Below, in pieces: positions 17,101 through 25,007 of a stretch of DNA of 64,000 nucleotides. The position numbers were made by a program, and so were the translations under genes. The DNA lies in assembly GCF_000478585.1 (NCBI RefSeq), contig NZ_ARWI01000001.1, positions 558,001 to 622,000 of the forward strand, read 5' to 3'. The stretch comes from Thiomicrorhabdus sp. Kp2 (GTDB taxonomy: Bacteria > Pseudomonadota > Gammaproteobacteria > Thiomicrospirales > Thiomicrospiraceae). The number at the start of each line of letters is the position of its first letter. Position 1 is the first letter of the stretch. The notes beneath the pieces are model-generated. The model ran no database searches. It was not told the DNA's origin and saw only the letters and a list, made by a program, of their open reading frames with translations.

Positions 17101-17766
17101 GCCGTGGGGATTGGTGGTGCCTATATGTGTGTATATGGCATGGAAGGCCCAGGTGGTTACCAGTTTGTGGGTAGAACCATTCAAATGTGGAACCCTTATC
17201 ACATTACCAACAACTTCCCCGTTGGCAAACCGTGGTTATTAGACTTTTTTGACCAAATTCAATACTACCCTGTTTCAGAAGAAGAGCTGGCGCAGGCCCG
17301 TTTAGACTTCCCTTTAGGGCGTTATGATATTGAGATTGAAGAGACTGAACTCTCTTTAAATAAATACCAAGCTTTCTTAGCTGAAAACACAACAACGATT
17401 GAAGCATTTCAAGCTCAACAACAAGGTGCGTTTGAAGCCGAAAGACAGTACTGGGAAGAATCAGGCCTAGCCAATTTTGAAGCCGAAACCGCCCAAGAAG
17501 AGATTCAAAATGAGGTCGCGACTGAAATCCCAGAAGGCTTTGAAGCTGCAACGTCCCCTATTACAGGCAGTGTATGGAAACTACAAGTTAAACCTGGCGA
17601 TAAAGTGCAAGAAGACGACACCATCGCCATTTTAGAAACCATGAAAATAGAAATACCTGTTGTGGCTGAAACATCAGGTACGGTCACTGAAATTTTGGTT
17701 AATGAAGGTGATCTTATTCAAACAGGTCAAAACTTAATGGTGCTTGAACTGGAAGCTGAGGCATAA
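14122..17766 (+). CDS. Biotin-dependent urea/guanidine carboxylase
   Basis: 1214 residues from the ATG at 14122, with AAGGAAA upstream. Order of domains: biotin carboxylase with ATP-grasp (residues 1-450; GGGGIGM, ERDCSLQRRNQK, EVNTRLQVEH), a carboxyltransferase region related to KipA/KipI (about 455-1030), a helical linker, and a C-terminal biotin carrier domain with ETMKIEI, where Lys1175 takes the biotin. It carboxylates urea to allophanate or guanidine to carboxyguanidine, using bicarbonate and ATP. The two DUF1989 neighbours and the ABC importer favour guanidine. One perfect palindrome lies inside (16649). Confidence 0.9.
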   Translation: MFNKVLIANRGAIATRIIRTLKKMNIQSVVLASDADRASLHVQHADEVIFLPGNVATETYLNVPLILEEAIKRGVEAVHPGYGFLSENTSFAESCEAAGIRFIGPEPQHIRDFGLKHIARDLAIEAKVPLLPGSGLLDTLDHAFSEANRIGYPVMLKSTAGGGGIGMQKCNSQEELSEAFEQVARLSQNSFGQSGIFLEKFVVNARHIEIQIFGDGNGNVVSFGERDCSLQRRNQKVVEETPAVDINRDQVAEMEAHAVRLGELVSYKSAGTVEYVYDADTNEYYFLEVNTRLQVEHGITEAVRNVDLVEWMVKVAYEAKLPLTAEQIQPAQGHAIEVRVYAEDPFKNFQPSTGKLTGWTMPENCRVDTWCDRGIEVSSFYDPMLAKIIVKGNTREEAVKKLQQAMDTTKIDGFETNIVYLGALSHSDKFKNGSGLYTQFLNHFMHTPNTIEVTNPGTHSMIVSYPGRVGFWDIGVPPSGPMDSLSHRLANRCLNNPEDAATIEMTVSGVGLTFDKDTVICITGADIQATLDKQPIPQWQAIHVKAGQQLKSKVIKDIGQRAYLAVLGGFDVPDYMGSKTTFSLGKFGGHGGRLLRTGDVLRLTDIEDNQELPGLPKQVIPALTNQYEIAVIYGPQGCPDFFTEQDIETFFAAEWQVHYNSSRTGIRLIGPKPKWARKDGGEAGLHPSNIHDNPYAIGAIDFTGDMPVILAQDGPSLGGFVCPATIIEAEQWKMGQLRPGDKVRFKAVSIETAELAIAHYEKAIADLDTPTTLELPYLPESTEQSCIAHETSADEHEFGVKYRRSGDSHVLIEYGKMELDLALRFRIQVLYERLKTHKEDLDNQAWSFLKELTPGIRSLQVHYDPKQITQSEIIQKLIQLEEEISSGQDLTVKSRIVRLPLSWDDPSTKLAIEKYMTTVRPNAPWCPSNIEFIRRINGLESIEDVKKIIFDAKYLVMGLGDVYLGAPVATPLDPRHRLVTTKYNPARTWTPENAVGIGGAYMCVYGMEGPGGYQFVGRTIQMWNPYHITNNFPVGKPWLLDFFDQIQYYPVSEEELAQARLDFPLGRYDIEIEETELSLNKYQAFLAENTTTIEAFQAQQQGAFEAERQYWEESGLANFEAETAQEEIQNEVATEIPEGFEAATSPITGSVWKLQVKPGDKVQEDDTIAILETMKIEIPVVAETSGTVTEILVNEGDLIQTGQNLMVLELEAEA
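16649..16660. repeat. ACCAGGCCTGGT palindrome, perfect, in carboxylase gene
   Basis: Followed by CA; read as Q-A-W (DNQAWSF) in the carboxyltransferase region. Weaker relatives occur at 15957 (10/12) and 17460 (8/12) in the same gene. Confidence 0.9.
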
Positions 17767-17768
17767 AG

Positions 17769-19580
17769 ATGAAAGAACTTAATTTAACATTAACCTCTTT
17801 AAAACAGTCCTACTCAGAAAAGAGCTTAACGCCAAGAGAGTTAATCAAAACGCTATTGAATAAAGCTGTTGACTACCGAGATTACAACCTGTTTATTCAC
17901 CAACTAACAGAAGCCGAACTTGAACCTTATTTAAGCCGTCTTGAGCAATCAGAACCCAATAGCTTGCCTTTATGGGGCGTGCCATTTGTGATTAAAGATA
18001 ATATTGATTTAGCCAATATTCCTACCACGGCGGCCTGTAAAGAGTATCGCTATGTACCCAAAGAATCGGCCACGGTTGTGCAAACGTTAATTGACGCAGG
18101 CGCTATTCCCATTGCCAAAGCCAATATGGATCAATTTGCAACAGGCCTGGTCGGTACTCGATCACCCTATGGAGAGTGCCATAACGCCTTTGACTTTAGC
18201 AAAATTTCTGGTGGTTCAAGTTCTGGCTCTGCGGTCTCTTTAGCCTTAAATTTATGCAGTTTTTCATTAGGAACAGACACCGCAGGTTCTGGCCGAGTGC
18301 CAGCCGCCTTTAACAATTTAATTGGCCTTAAACCTTCAAAGGGGTTATTAAGCACCAAAGGGGTTGTACCTGCGGTTCGCTCGCAAGATGTGGTGAGCAT
18401 TTTTGCTCTCAATTCACAAGACGCTTACCAAGTGTTTGATGTGACATCACAATTTGATGAAGCCGATGAATTCAGTCGCCACGAAAATGAAATGACGCCC
18501 CCTGCTTGGCAGGCAAAACCCATTATTGGTATTCCAGGTAACGAAAGCCTGTTTTTTGATGGCGATGCACAAGCTCAACAAAACTTTAGCGAAACCGTAT
18601 CCAGTTTAGAAAAACTAGGCTATCAAATCAAAACCGTGCCATTTAAAGTCTGGATAGACACCGCAAAACTGCTTTATGGTGGAGCTTGGGTGGCCGAACG
18701 TTTTGTTGCCATTGAAGCGTTTTTTAAAGAACATGAATCCATTATGGATTCAAGCGTAGCAAGCATTATTGCAGGCGCAAAAAACCTTACGGCCGCCGAT
18801 GCTTATCAAGGTAGTTACGCCCTACAAAAAGCCCAGCGTGAAACTGAAATTTTATGGCAACAACATGGCATTGATTGCATGATGACCCCGACCACACCGA
18901 CGATTTATGCAATCAATGCGGTTAAACAAGACCCAATTGGCTTAAATTCAAAGTTAGGTACTTACACCAACTTTATGAATTTATTAGATTATGCAGCCAT
19001 TGCAATGCCAACAGGGTTTAGAAAAGATAGTTTACCAACAGGGGTGACTTTCTTTGCACCCGCTGGCGCAGACCGCTGTTTAATGCAACTAACGGACACA
19101 CTTCACCCACAGTTTGTAGAAGCCTCTGGCGCACGGTTTTTAGAAGTTCCACAAGCCAATCCTCAACTATTCAACAATATGCAAACCATTCCATTAGCGG
19201 TAGTTGGTGCGCATTTAGTCGGTTTTCCACTCAATAGTCAATTGATTGAACGCGGTGCAACTTTATTAGAAACCACTCAAACCGCACCTAAATATGCGTT
19301 TTATGAACTAGCAGGTGGCGCTATTCTTAAACCAGGCCTGGTAAAACAGACCGAAGGCGGAGAATCGATTGAATTAGAAATCTGGAATATGCCTAAACAA
19401 CATTTAGGCAGTTTTTTAGCCCTTATCCCATCCCCTTTAGGTTTAGGTAAAGTAGAACTGATTGATGGCAGACAAGTAGTTGGATTTATTTGCGAACCTT
19501 GTGGCATAGAAGGCGCAACCGATATCACGCATACAGGCGGTTGGCGAAACTGGATAAAAGAACGCAACGCAAAATCCTAA
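17769..19580 (+). CDS. atzF: Allophanate hydrolase
   Basis: 603 residues. The N-terminal amidase-signature domain has the Lys76 / Ser150 / Ser174 triad (VIKDN, GGSSSGS, DTAGSGR) with the usual spacing. The C-terminal domain of about 150 residues (from PQANPQLF) is the second domain of AtzF-type enzymes. It splits allophanate to ammonia and carbon dioxide, the last step of the pathway. The start lies two bases after the carboxylase stop. It closes the operon and is followed by a strong terminator. Two palindrome copies lie inside. Confidence 0.92.
   Translation: MKELNLTLTSLKQSYSEKSLTPRELIKTLLNKAVDYRDYNLFIHQLTEAELEPYLSRLEQSEPNSLPLWGVPFVIKDNIDLANIPTTAACKEYRYVPKESATVVQTLIDAGAIPIAKANMDQFATGLVGTRSPYGECHNAFDFSKISGGSSSGSAVSLALNLCSFSLGTDTAGSGRVPAAFNNLIGLKPSKGLLSTKGVVPAVRSQDVVSIFALNSQDAYQVFDVTSQFDEADEFSRHENEMTPPAWQAKPIIGIPGNESLFFDGDAQAQQNFSETVSSLEKLGYQIKTVPFKVWIDTAKLLYGGAWVAERFVAIEAFFKEHESIMDSSVASIIAGAKNLTAADAYQGSYALQKAQRETEILWQQHGIDCMMTPTTPTIYAINAVKQDPIGLNSKLGTYTNFMNLLDYAAIAMPTGFRKDSLPTGVTFFAPAGADRCLMQLTDTLHPQFVEASGARFLEVPQANPQLFNNMQTIPLAVVGAHLVGFPLNSQLIERGATLLETTQTAPKYAFYELAGGAILKPGLVKQTEGGESIELEIWNMPKQHLGSFLALIPSPLGLGKVELIDGRQVVGFICEPCGIEGATDITHTGGWRNWIKERNAKS
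18140..18151. repeat. ACCAGGCCTGGT palindrome, 11/12, in atzF
   Basis: AACAGGCCTGGT followed by CG; read as T-G-L-V. Confidence 0.8.
19331..19342. repeat. ACCAGGCCTGGT palindrome, perfect, in atzF
   Basis: Followed by AAAA; read as K-P-G-L-V-K. Confidence 0.9.
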
Positions 19581-19601
19581 TAACCTTTCGACTTGAATGA
19601 A

Positions 19602-19655
19602 TAAAACGACCAGGCCTTTATACCCCCTTGCGGGGTGTGGTCGTTTTAACTTTTT
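19602..19655 (+). terminator. Terminator of the carboxylase operon, containing a partial palindrome
   Basis: An 11-base outer stem (19602-19612 with 19638-19648) encloses an inner ACCCC/GGGGT hairpin, and TTTTTCTTTT follows. The left arm runs into ACCAGGCCTTTA, a 9/12 relative of the iterated palindrome. Confidence 0.85.
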
Positions 19656-19716
19656 CTTTTGTAACTTACCATCAGAGCATAGCACTCCCTGTAAAAAAGG
19701 GCGTAGCTTCTGTTAA

Positions 19717-20631
19717 CTAAGTATCTGAATCTTTATGAGTTCTTAATGCCTCAATTAGGGCTGCACTCAAGATTAATGCGGCGCCCAAGCCTTCAATTAA
19801 ATTCAATGTTTCGCCGTTTAGTAACATAGCAGAAACAACCGCTGCAACCAGCTCCATAATCATAATAATGGATGACTGGCTTGCTGGCATGTGTGTCACC
19901 GCCCACTGAGAACCGAGATTAGAGATCAATAACCAGATTAAACCAAATGCGGCTAACCACAACCATGCCATTGAAGGTATTTCAGAGGCTAGGTGAATGC
20001 CTTGATTGAATACCAACATGCCTGACATCAGCATTGTGCCGATAAACAAAGCACTAAGTTTTACGACAACAGGCAGAGATTGCACGCCTCTAAAAGCGAT
20101 ATTGTTCATGGCAAATAAAAAGCCAGAAAGCAATGCTAAAAAATCGATCCACGTTGGTGGTGATTCAAATACTTCAACACCTCCAACCACTAAAAACGCC
20201 CCCGAAATTGCCAGGCCTGCTGCTAACCAACCTAACATGGGCACACGTTCTTTTAATATAAATTTACCGCCTAACACACCCCAAAGTGGTAATAAATAAA
20301 ACAACACCATCACTCGAATCACATCGCCATAAATTAACGAATAGTTAAAGGCTAAATTGGCACCGCCCCCAAGCACGGCAATTAATAACCAGGGTTTAAG
20401 ATTGTTTTTGAGTGAGGCTCTAAAGCGCCATAAAATCGGTAAAAACAGCAAACTTAATAATCCGTAGGCTACAAAAATAATAAACGGCCCATCAAACCCC
20501 ATTTGATGCAGTGACTTTAGCGGCCACCAACTTAACCCCCAAAATATCGAAGCAATCAATAGCACTAATACAGGTCGTTTATCTTTAGCCGCAGCCTGAT
20601 AATTTACGGCTTGGGTTAATCCGATTTCCAT
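19717..20631 (-). CDS. EamA/DMT-family transporter
   Basis: 304 residues, ten predicted membrane segments in two EamA repeats. The second half ends ILSAALIEAL. It probably exports a metabolite; substrate unknown. Its ATG overlaps the stop of the isomerase-like gene by one base (TAATG). It is last in the minus-strand run that begins at the substrate-binding protein and converges on the carboxylase operon. Confidence 0.85.
   Translation of the reverse strand: MEIGLTQAVNYQAAAKDKRPVLVLLIASIFWGLSWWPLKSLHQMGFDGPFIIFVAYGLLSLLFLPILWRFRASLKNNLKPWLLIAVLGGGANLAFNYSLIYGDVIRVMVLFYLLPLWGVLGGKFILKERVPMLGWLAAGLAISGAFLVVGGVEVFESPPTWIDFLALLSGFLFAMNNIAFRGVQSLPVVVKLSALFIGTMLMSGMLVFNQGIHLASEIPSMAWLWLAAFGLIWLLISNLGSQWAVTHMPASQSSIIMIMELVAAVVSAMLLNGETLNLIEGLGAALILSAALIEALRTHKDSDT
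20210..20221. repeat. Palindrome relative, 10/12, in EamA gene
   Basis: GCCAGGCCTGCT; read as A-A-G-L-A on the coding strand. Included as an example of the degenerate class. Confidence 0.5.
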
Positions 20632-21485
20632 TACAAAAACACCTCTAAAAATTGCTGTTGTTCAATTTGATTCATCCACTGATTTATTTCAGATAAATCG
20701 GCCACTGGCATTTGGGTAAATGGTTGTAAATGCAAATAACCGTCTGGCCCAAATTCTGGCGTTAAGGTGGTCACTGCAAATCCCTTTGCAAACTGGGCTT
20801 GCCAAACAGTCTCCCAAACTCGCTGATGCGACTTTAATGCTTTTGCATACTCTGGTGCTGCTGGATGTGGCACTTGCGGACCTTGGTCATAACCAACCCT
20901 TGCATGAATATGATGAACGTTGCTTTTTATTGCGTGGATCACATCCATTTCAGTGTCCATTAAACGTTCACATACCACACACCAATGACTGATATCTAAA
21001 GTTAATTTAATCTCTGGTAAGACTTTAACCACTTTACGGGTAATCCATGGGTTAAATAAAGAGCGGCTTCGGTGGGTTTCAAAACAGACATCTATGCCAT
21101 AGTCTTGGCCAATTTGCATGGCTTGCTCAAAAAATTTGATTGATTGAGATTCTTCCCAAGCATCACACCCTGTTATGCAGGTGGCAAACAGAGGGTTTAA
21201 AGGCATTGAATCATCCAGCTGTCTTTTAATGTCGTCTAAATGCTGATTTTCGCTCCAGTTTCTATTTGGCACGTAATCCCCACCTGTCACAATTTCAGCA
21301 ATGTAATTGCACTGAGTCTCTTGCAACGTATTATGCCATTTAGCTTGCTCAATACGCTGTTGTGGAGCTTGACCTTCAATGCCACTAAAGCCTTTTTGAA
21401 TGGCATCTTGACAGGCCTGGTCAATCGGCAAGGTGTTTCCCCAGAGGGTTTTAAAGGTTTTTAATTGCATAGAATCTATAGCCAT
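20631..21485 (-). CDS. TIM-barrel sugar-phosphate isomerase/epimerase-like protein
   Basis: 284 residues of the xylose isomerase-like/AP-endonuclease-2 superfamily. Likely metal-site residues are in ICFETHRSRS-type (VCFETHRSR), LTLDISHWC and HIHARVGYDQG, in the usual order along the barrel. Reaction unknown; family members isomerise or dehydrate sugars and keto acids using a divalent metal. It is sandwiched between the metallo-beta-lactamase-fold gene (2-base gap) and the EamA gene (1-base overlap), so all three are probably translated together. Confidence 0.8.
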   Translation of the reverse strand: MAIDSMQLKTFKTLWGNTLPIDQACQDAIQKGFSGIEGQAPQQRIEQAKWHNTLQETQCNYIAEIVTGGDYVPNRNWSENQHLDDIKRQLDDSMPLNPLFATCITGCDAWEESQSIKFFEQAMQIGQDYGIDVCFETHRSRSLFNPWITRKVVKVLPEIKLTLDISHWCVVCERLMDTEMDVIHAIKSNVHHIHARVGYDQGPQVPHPAAPEYAKALKSHQRVWETVWQAQFAKGFAVTTLTPEFGPDGYLHLQPFTQMPVADLSEINQWMNQIEQQQFLEVFL

Positions 21486-21487
21486 TA

Positions 21488-22270
21488 CTATTCAAAAAAG
21501 TTAGGGAAACGATTGTGTCTTTGAAAGAAATCCCAATCATGATTTGGCCAGAGATTAGCCTGGTTATGTTGGCTAAACTGTTTAAGCTTTTGAATGCTCT
21601 CAATTGCCATTTTTTCATTGTCTTGCCAACATAGGCCTGGTGGAATTTCTTGTTCTATATTCTCAACTAAATCAGCTGCATCACCCGCAAGAATAATTGG
21701 CTGGCCTTTAGGTAATTCAATGAACATGGACATATGTCCGGCGGTATGCCCAGGTGTTTCAATGGCTCTTACACCTGGCACCAAGTCATACTCCTCTGTT
21801 TGAATTTTCCAGTTAAGAGGCAAATCAAAATCAGAGGTAAAGTAGGCTTCGTCTTCAAGGTTTTTAGCGGCACTCATCTCTTGTGCATGAACATGCACCT
21901 CGGCATGACAAAACTCACATAATCCGCCCGCATGGTCAAAATGTAAATGGCTACAAAACACCACATCGACATCCTCTGGCTGTAAACCTAAAATTTGTAG
22001 TTTATTAGGTAACTGCTGCTCCTCTTCCATCTCTGGCGGACCAAACGGAAAACCGTCATGTTCATAATATTTTTGGCGCAAGTCTGGCTGCTGAATTTTT
22101 TGGTAATCACAACCTACGTCAAACAAAATTCGTCCATTATTGGTTTCAATTAAATAAGCCAAAATCGGTGCTTTAATAATTTGACCTTGGCCCACACCAC
22201 GAGTAGAAAGCGTTTTTTCATAGGTATGTTGGCCTGTTAAGATTGGCCAGAACTTTTTAACTTGAGTCAT
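21488..22270 (-). CDS. Metallo-beta-lactamase-fold hydrolase, N-acyl homoserine lactonase-like
   Basis: 260 residues. The zinc motif HLHFDH is at 108-113, with a later GHTAGH and DAAD providing the remaining ligands. This arrangement and size fit the AttM/AiiA-type lactonase group. That group covers many lactone and ester hydrolases, and nothing in the window (no luxI/luxR) points to quorum signals. It sits 16 bases after the desaturase-like gene and 2 bases before the isomerase-like gene. Confidence 0.85.
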   Translation of the reverse strand: MTQVKKFWPILTGQHTYEKTLSTRGVGQGQIIKAPILAYLIETNNGRILFDVGCDYQKIQQPDLRQKYYEHDGFPFGPPEMEEEQQLPNKLQILGLQPEDVDVVFCSHLHFDHAGGLCEFCHAEVHVHAQEMSAAKNLEDEAYFTSDFDLPLNWKIQTEEYDLVPGVRAIETPGHTAGHMSMFIELPKGQPIILAGDAADLVENIEQEIPPGLCWQDNEKMAIESIQKLKQFSQHNQANLWPNHDWDFFQRHNRFPNFFE

Positions 22271-22286
22271 GCGGTTCTCACTTGAA

Positions 22287-23312
22287 TCAATGTGCAGTTA
22301 AAAAAGAGACGCCATCAACCCCAATAAAGGTTTCACCTTCCTCTTTTTTAACAGGTAAATTAATCGGGTCGCCATTTAAAATGCGAGGCACTCGGTATTT
22401 ATGAAAACTTTTAATTAGGTGTTTAAAGGTCAGAATTTGCTGATATTCATCACCAAACATCTCCTTATGCAACTTAGGCAAGCGATACCAGGGTTGCAAT
22501 TGCTGTTCATGATGAACATTGTGGTAACTAAAATTTAACACCAATAAATTAACCCAAGGATACTTAACAGAAAGTAAATTTGAGTAAGTATTATGCTCTT
22601 CAAACTCACGGTCTCTTAAACGCGCCTCGGCACCTCTAGGTAAATCTAAAGTTTCATACACTTCATAGGTGTGTTGGTGAACATCCATAAATCGCATGAC
22701 CGTTAAAAACAGCATATAGGCTAATGGGTATAACCATAGAATATGGATAGAAATGGATGCTAACCAGGTAAATAAGGTAACTCTTAAAGCAAGTACGATA
22801 AGAATTCTTAACCGATTGTGTTTTCTATTTTCTTTTACAAAAGGCAGTATTAATACAAGCAGGTGCATTAAAACTTCAAGCGCGGGTATATAGAACCACT
22901 CTAAAGTTTTAATCCCTTTTAAAACAACGGGATGCTTTTCTAAAATTGGCCTAAAATCAAATGAAACAATGTCCGCCCTATCACTATGATGGCGATTGTG
23001 TTTGCGTTGGATATCTTCAAAATTAGAGTAACTATTACCCGTTATCCACAATAAAAACTCAGCAAACCAACGATTGTGTTTTTTGTTTTTAAAAACACTG
23101 AAGTGTGCTGCTTCATGAATTAGGTAGGCGGCTATTACCATCGCGTGGGCTAACAAAACAATCCCAACCAGGTTTAACCATAAAGACTCGGAAAGCATTA
23201 ATCCAAATCCAAAAAAATAAGTGCTCATTACATAAAACAGAGCAATAATTGTTGGAAACAAAGCATCGTCATGTCTAAAAAAACGTGAACTTGTTTTCAT
23301 GCGAGACCCCAT
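22287..23312 (-). CDS. Membrane fatty-acid desaturase-like di-iron protein
   Basis: 341 residues with four to six membrane segments. Histidine boxes are HEAAH (66-70), HNRHH (105-109) and HNVHH (264-268), with an extra HQH near 212-214. These hold the di-iron centre of membrane desaturases and hydroxylases. The substrate could be a lipid or a small molecule. It follows the substrate-binding protein gene by 81 bases containing paired palindromes. An alternative ATG is at 23300. The location inside a nitrogen locus is unusual for a lipid desaturase. Confidence 0.85.
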   Translation of the reverse strand: MGSRMKTSSRFFRHDDALFPTIIALFYVMSTYFFGFGLMLSESLWLNLVGIVLLAHAMVIAAYLIHEAAHFSVFKNKKHNRWFAEFLLWITGNSYSNFEDIQRKHNRHHSDRADIVSFDFRPILEKHPVVLKGIKTLEWFYIPALEVLMHLLVLILPFVKENRKHNRLRILIVLALRVTLFTWLASISIHILWLYPLAYMLFLTVMRFMDVHQHTYEVYETLDLPRGAEARLRDREFEEHNTYSNLLSVKYPWVNLLVLNFSYHNVHHEQQLQPWYRLPKLHKEMFGDEYQQILTFKHLIKSFHKYRVPRILNGDPINLPVKKEEGETFIGVDGVSFLTAH

Positions 23313-23331
23313 GATTACAACTTTAGAAATG

Positions 23332-23368
23332 ACCAGGCCTGGTAACTTTTAAAGCTACCAGGCCTGGA
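23332..23368. repeat. Paired ACCAGGCCTGGT copies between substrate-binding protein and desaturase genes
   Basis: A perfect copy (23332-23343) and a one-mismatch copy (23357-23368) lie 13 bases apart. 23333-23344 can pair fully with 23356-23367, a 12-base stem with an 11-base loop that itself contains CTTT-T-AAAG. This could be an mRNA processing or attenuation element between the first gene and the four downstream ones. No strong T run follows it on the minus strand. Confidence 0.85.
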
Positions 23369-23393
23369 GGATTAATCAAAAAAGCAGATAAAA

Positions 23394-24380
23394 TTAAAGA
23401 CCGTTTGTTAAAGAAGCATCAAAATAGACATTGATATCTTGTGGTGTATCGTAGACCTTGTTAGCAACGTTAAAGTCATCTGATACTTTTGAAGAACCAT
23501 AAATCGAATCTAATCCATCACCTTTTTTATAAGCCGCTTTGGCTTCTTCTAAAGTTAACAGCTTAGTTCCTTTAAGGAATGGTGCATATTCTTCAGCAGA
23601 TAGACCAGCACGAGAAGCCATAATACTTACAGCATCAGCGCGTGTTTTTGGATCGTTAATGTAATCCACTGTTTTGTACCAAACCTTTAACACGGTTTCC
23701 CACTCTTTCTTACGAGCAGATAGGCTGGCTGGATTAACCGACAAACCATCATAAATAATCCCTGGATTATCCGCAGAGGTAAATACCGCTTTAGAACCTG
23801 GCACCATACTTAATGCCTGGCCTGAACTAGGTTGCCAAGCAACAATAGCATCCACTTCACCAGAGGCTAGAACCTGTGGAGTTTCATTGGTTGGTACATT
23901 AACCAAAGTCACATCAGACTCTGACATGCCATTTGCTTCTAAAGCGGTAAGCAACATTAAATGCGCCACAAAACCAACTTCGACCCCAACTTTTTTACCT
24001 TTTAAATCCTTAATGGAAGACACACCCTGCTTACCAACCACCATATCATTACCATTAGAGTAGTCATTAAGCAAAATCATCACACTTGGTGCGCCAGTTG
24101 AACCCGTTACTAAAGCATCACCATTCGTCATATGCACAGCATCTAACTTACCTGCCGCATAAGCATCCATTGAAGCGACATAGTCAAACCACTCAAACTT
24201 GACATCAACCCCTGCTTCCTTAAACCACTTCTTCTCAATCGCCACTTCCCAAGCAACCCAGCCAGGCCAATCGCTATAACCAATTTTTAACGGCTCAGCC
24301 GCATTTGCCTGCCAGGACATGGCACTCATCGCAAGACCCGCTACCAAACCAAACGTTTTAGAGATTACTTTAGACTTCAT
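23394..24380 (-). CDS. ABC transporter substrate-binding protein (guanidine/urea-type)
   Basis: 328 residues. Residues 1-27 are a signal peptide ending QANA. The mature protein ([18 protein letters not shown]) is of the NMT1/SsuA-like periplasmic binding type found with urea-carboxylase clusters. It is the missing binding partner of the permease and ATPase at 10.2-12.1 kb although it is coded on the other strand. The ATG at 24380 has GGAG upstream, and a sigma-54 promoter lies 47-62 bases upstream. It heads the minus-strand run to the desaturase and the three genes behind it. Confidence 0.85.
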   Translation of the reverse strand: MKSKVISKTFGLVAGLAMSAMSWQANAAEPLKIGYSDWPGWVAWEVAIEKKWFKEAGVDVKFEWFDYVASMDAYAAGKLDAVHMTNGDALVTGSTGAPSVMILLNDYSNGNDMVVGKQGVSSIKDLKGKKVGVEVGFVAHLMLLTALEANGMSESDVTLVNVPTNETPQVLASGEVDAIVAWQPSSGQALSMVPGSKAVFTSADNPGIIYDGLSVNPASLSARKKEWETVLKVWYKTVDYINDPKTRADAVSIMASRAGLSAEEYAPFLKGTKLLTLEEAKAAYKKGDGLDSIYGSSKVSDDFNVANKVYDTPQDINVYFDASLTNGL

Positions 24381-24426
24381 ATCACTACTCCAGTATTACT
24401 AATTAAGAAAAGGGTAATACCATATA

Positions 24427-24442
24427 AGCAATTGAAGTACCA
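24427..24442 (-). promoter_or_regulatory. Sigma-54 (-24/-12) promoter of the substrate-binding protein gene
   Basis: On the minus strand the site reads TGGTACTTCAATTGCT, a near-complete match to TGGYAYR-N4-TTGCW. Expected start is near 24416, about 36 bases before the ATG. It mirrors the promoter at 10159-10174. Confidence 0.65.
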
Positions 24443-24525
24443 ACTGTTTGAAACGGCGTATTTACAGCAACTAGGTTATATTTTCAAAAACAAAACGAAC
24501 TAAATGACTTGTTTTGACTCAAAAA

Positions 24526-24542
24526 AATACTATTTTGGTGCA
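24526..24542. promoter_or_regulatory. NtrC-like enhancer site
   Basis: AATACTATTTTGGTGCA matches 14 of 17 positions of the NtrC-type site TGCACTATTTTGGTGCA. It lies about 110-126 bases before the sigma-54 start of the substrate-binding protein, a normal enhancer distance. The rest of 24381-24673 shows no gene. Confidence 0.55.
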
Positions 24543-24673
24543 TAAAAACAATGCAGATATCAGAAAAGACTATTTACTTTGAAATAAAAAAAGAAAGTTT
24601 AAGAGAAATAAGAAAAAATGAGATTAGGCTTCAAGTGAAGCAGAGCTGAACTATAAAATAAGAAAGAAAAAAG

Positions 24674-24750
24674 TGGGGCGAATGACGGGGATCGAACCCG
24701 CGACAACAGGAATCACAATCCTGGGCTCTACCAACTGAGCTACATCCGCC
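24674..24750 (-). tRNA. tRNA-His (GTG)
   Basis: Full cloverleaf with anticodon GTG. The 5' end has the extra G(-1) opposite C73, the identity element of tRNA-His, and CCA is encoded. It is the last tRNA of a Pro-Arg-His operon. Confidence 0.95.
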
Positions 24751-24780
24751 ATAGATGGCGTGATGAACACACCATAAATA

Positions 24781-24857
24781 TGGTACGCCCATCAGGATTC
24801 GAACCTGAAACCCTCGCCTTAGAAGGGCGATGCTCTATCCAGTTGAGCTATGGGCGC
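24781..24857 (-). tRNA. tRNA-Arg (TCT)
   Basis: 77 bases including encoded CCA; anticodon TCT within CCCTTCTAAGG. The acceptor stem has one G-U pair at 1-72. Middle gene of the tRNA operon. Confidence 0.95.
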
Positions 24858-24917
24858 GTTATCGAACCTTTTGACTATTGAACTGAGAATGTGACCATTT
24901 TCAATTCAATAAGAATA

Positions 24918-24994
24918 TGGTCGGAGTGGAGGGATTTGAACCCCCGACCACCTGTACCCAAAACAGGTGCGCTACCAAGCTGCGCTACACTCCG
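24918..24994 (-). tRNA. tRNA-Pro (TGG)
   Basis: 77 bases including encoded CCA; anticodon TGG within CTGTTTTGGGTACAG. First gene of the tRNA operon, starting about 7 bases after the predicted transcription start. Confidence 0.95.
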
Positions 24995-25007
24995 TAAGAT
25001 GGGGCGT

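Noticed and set aside
24595-24673. Terminator behind tRNA-His
   Set aside because: A short GCTTC/GAAGC hairpin is present at 24628-24641, but the T run is several bases away; too weak to annotate, so tRNA transcripts may run toward the binding-protein gene.
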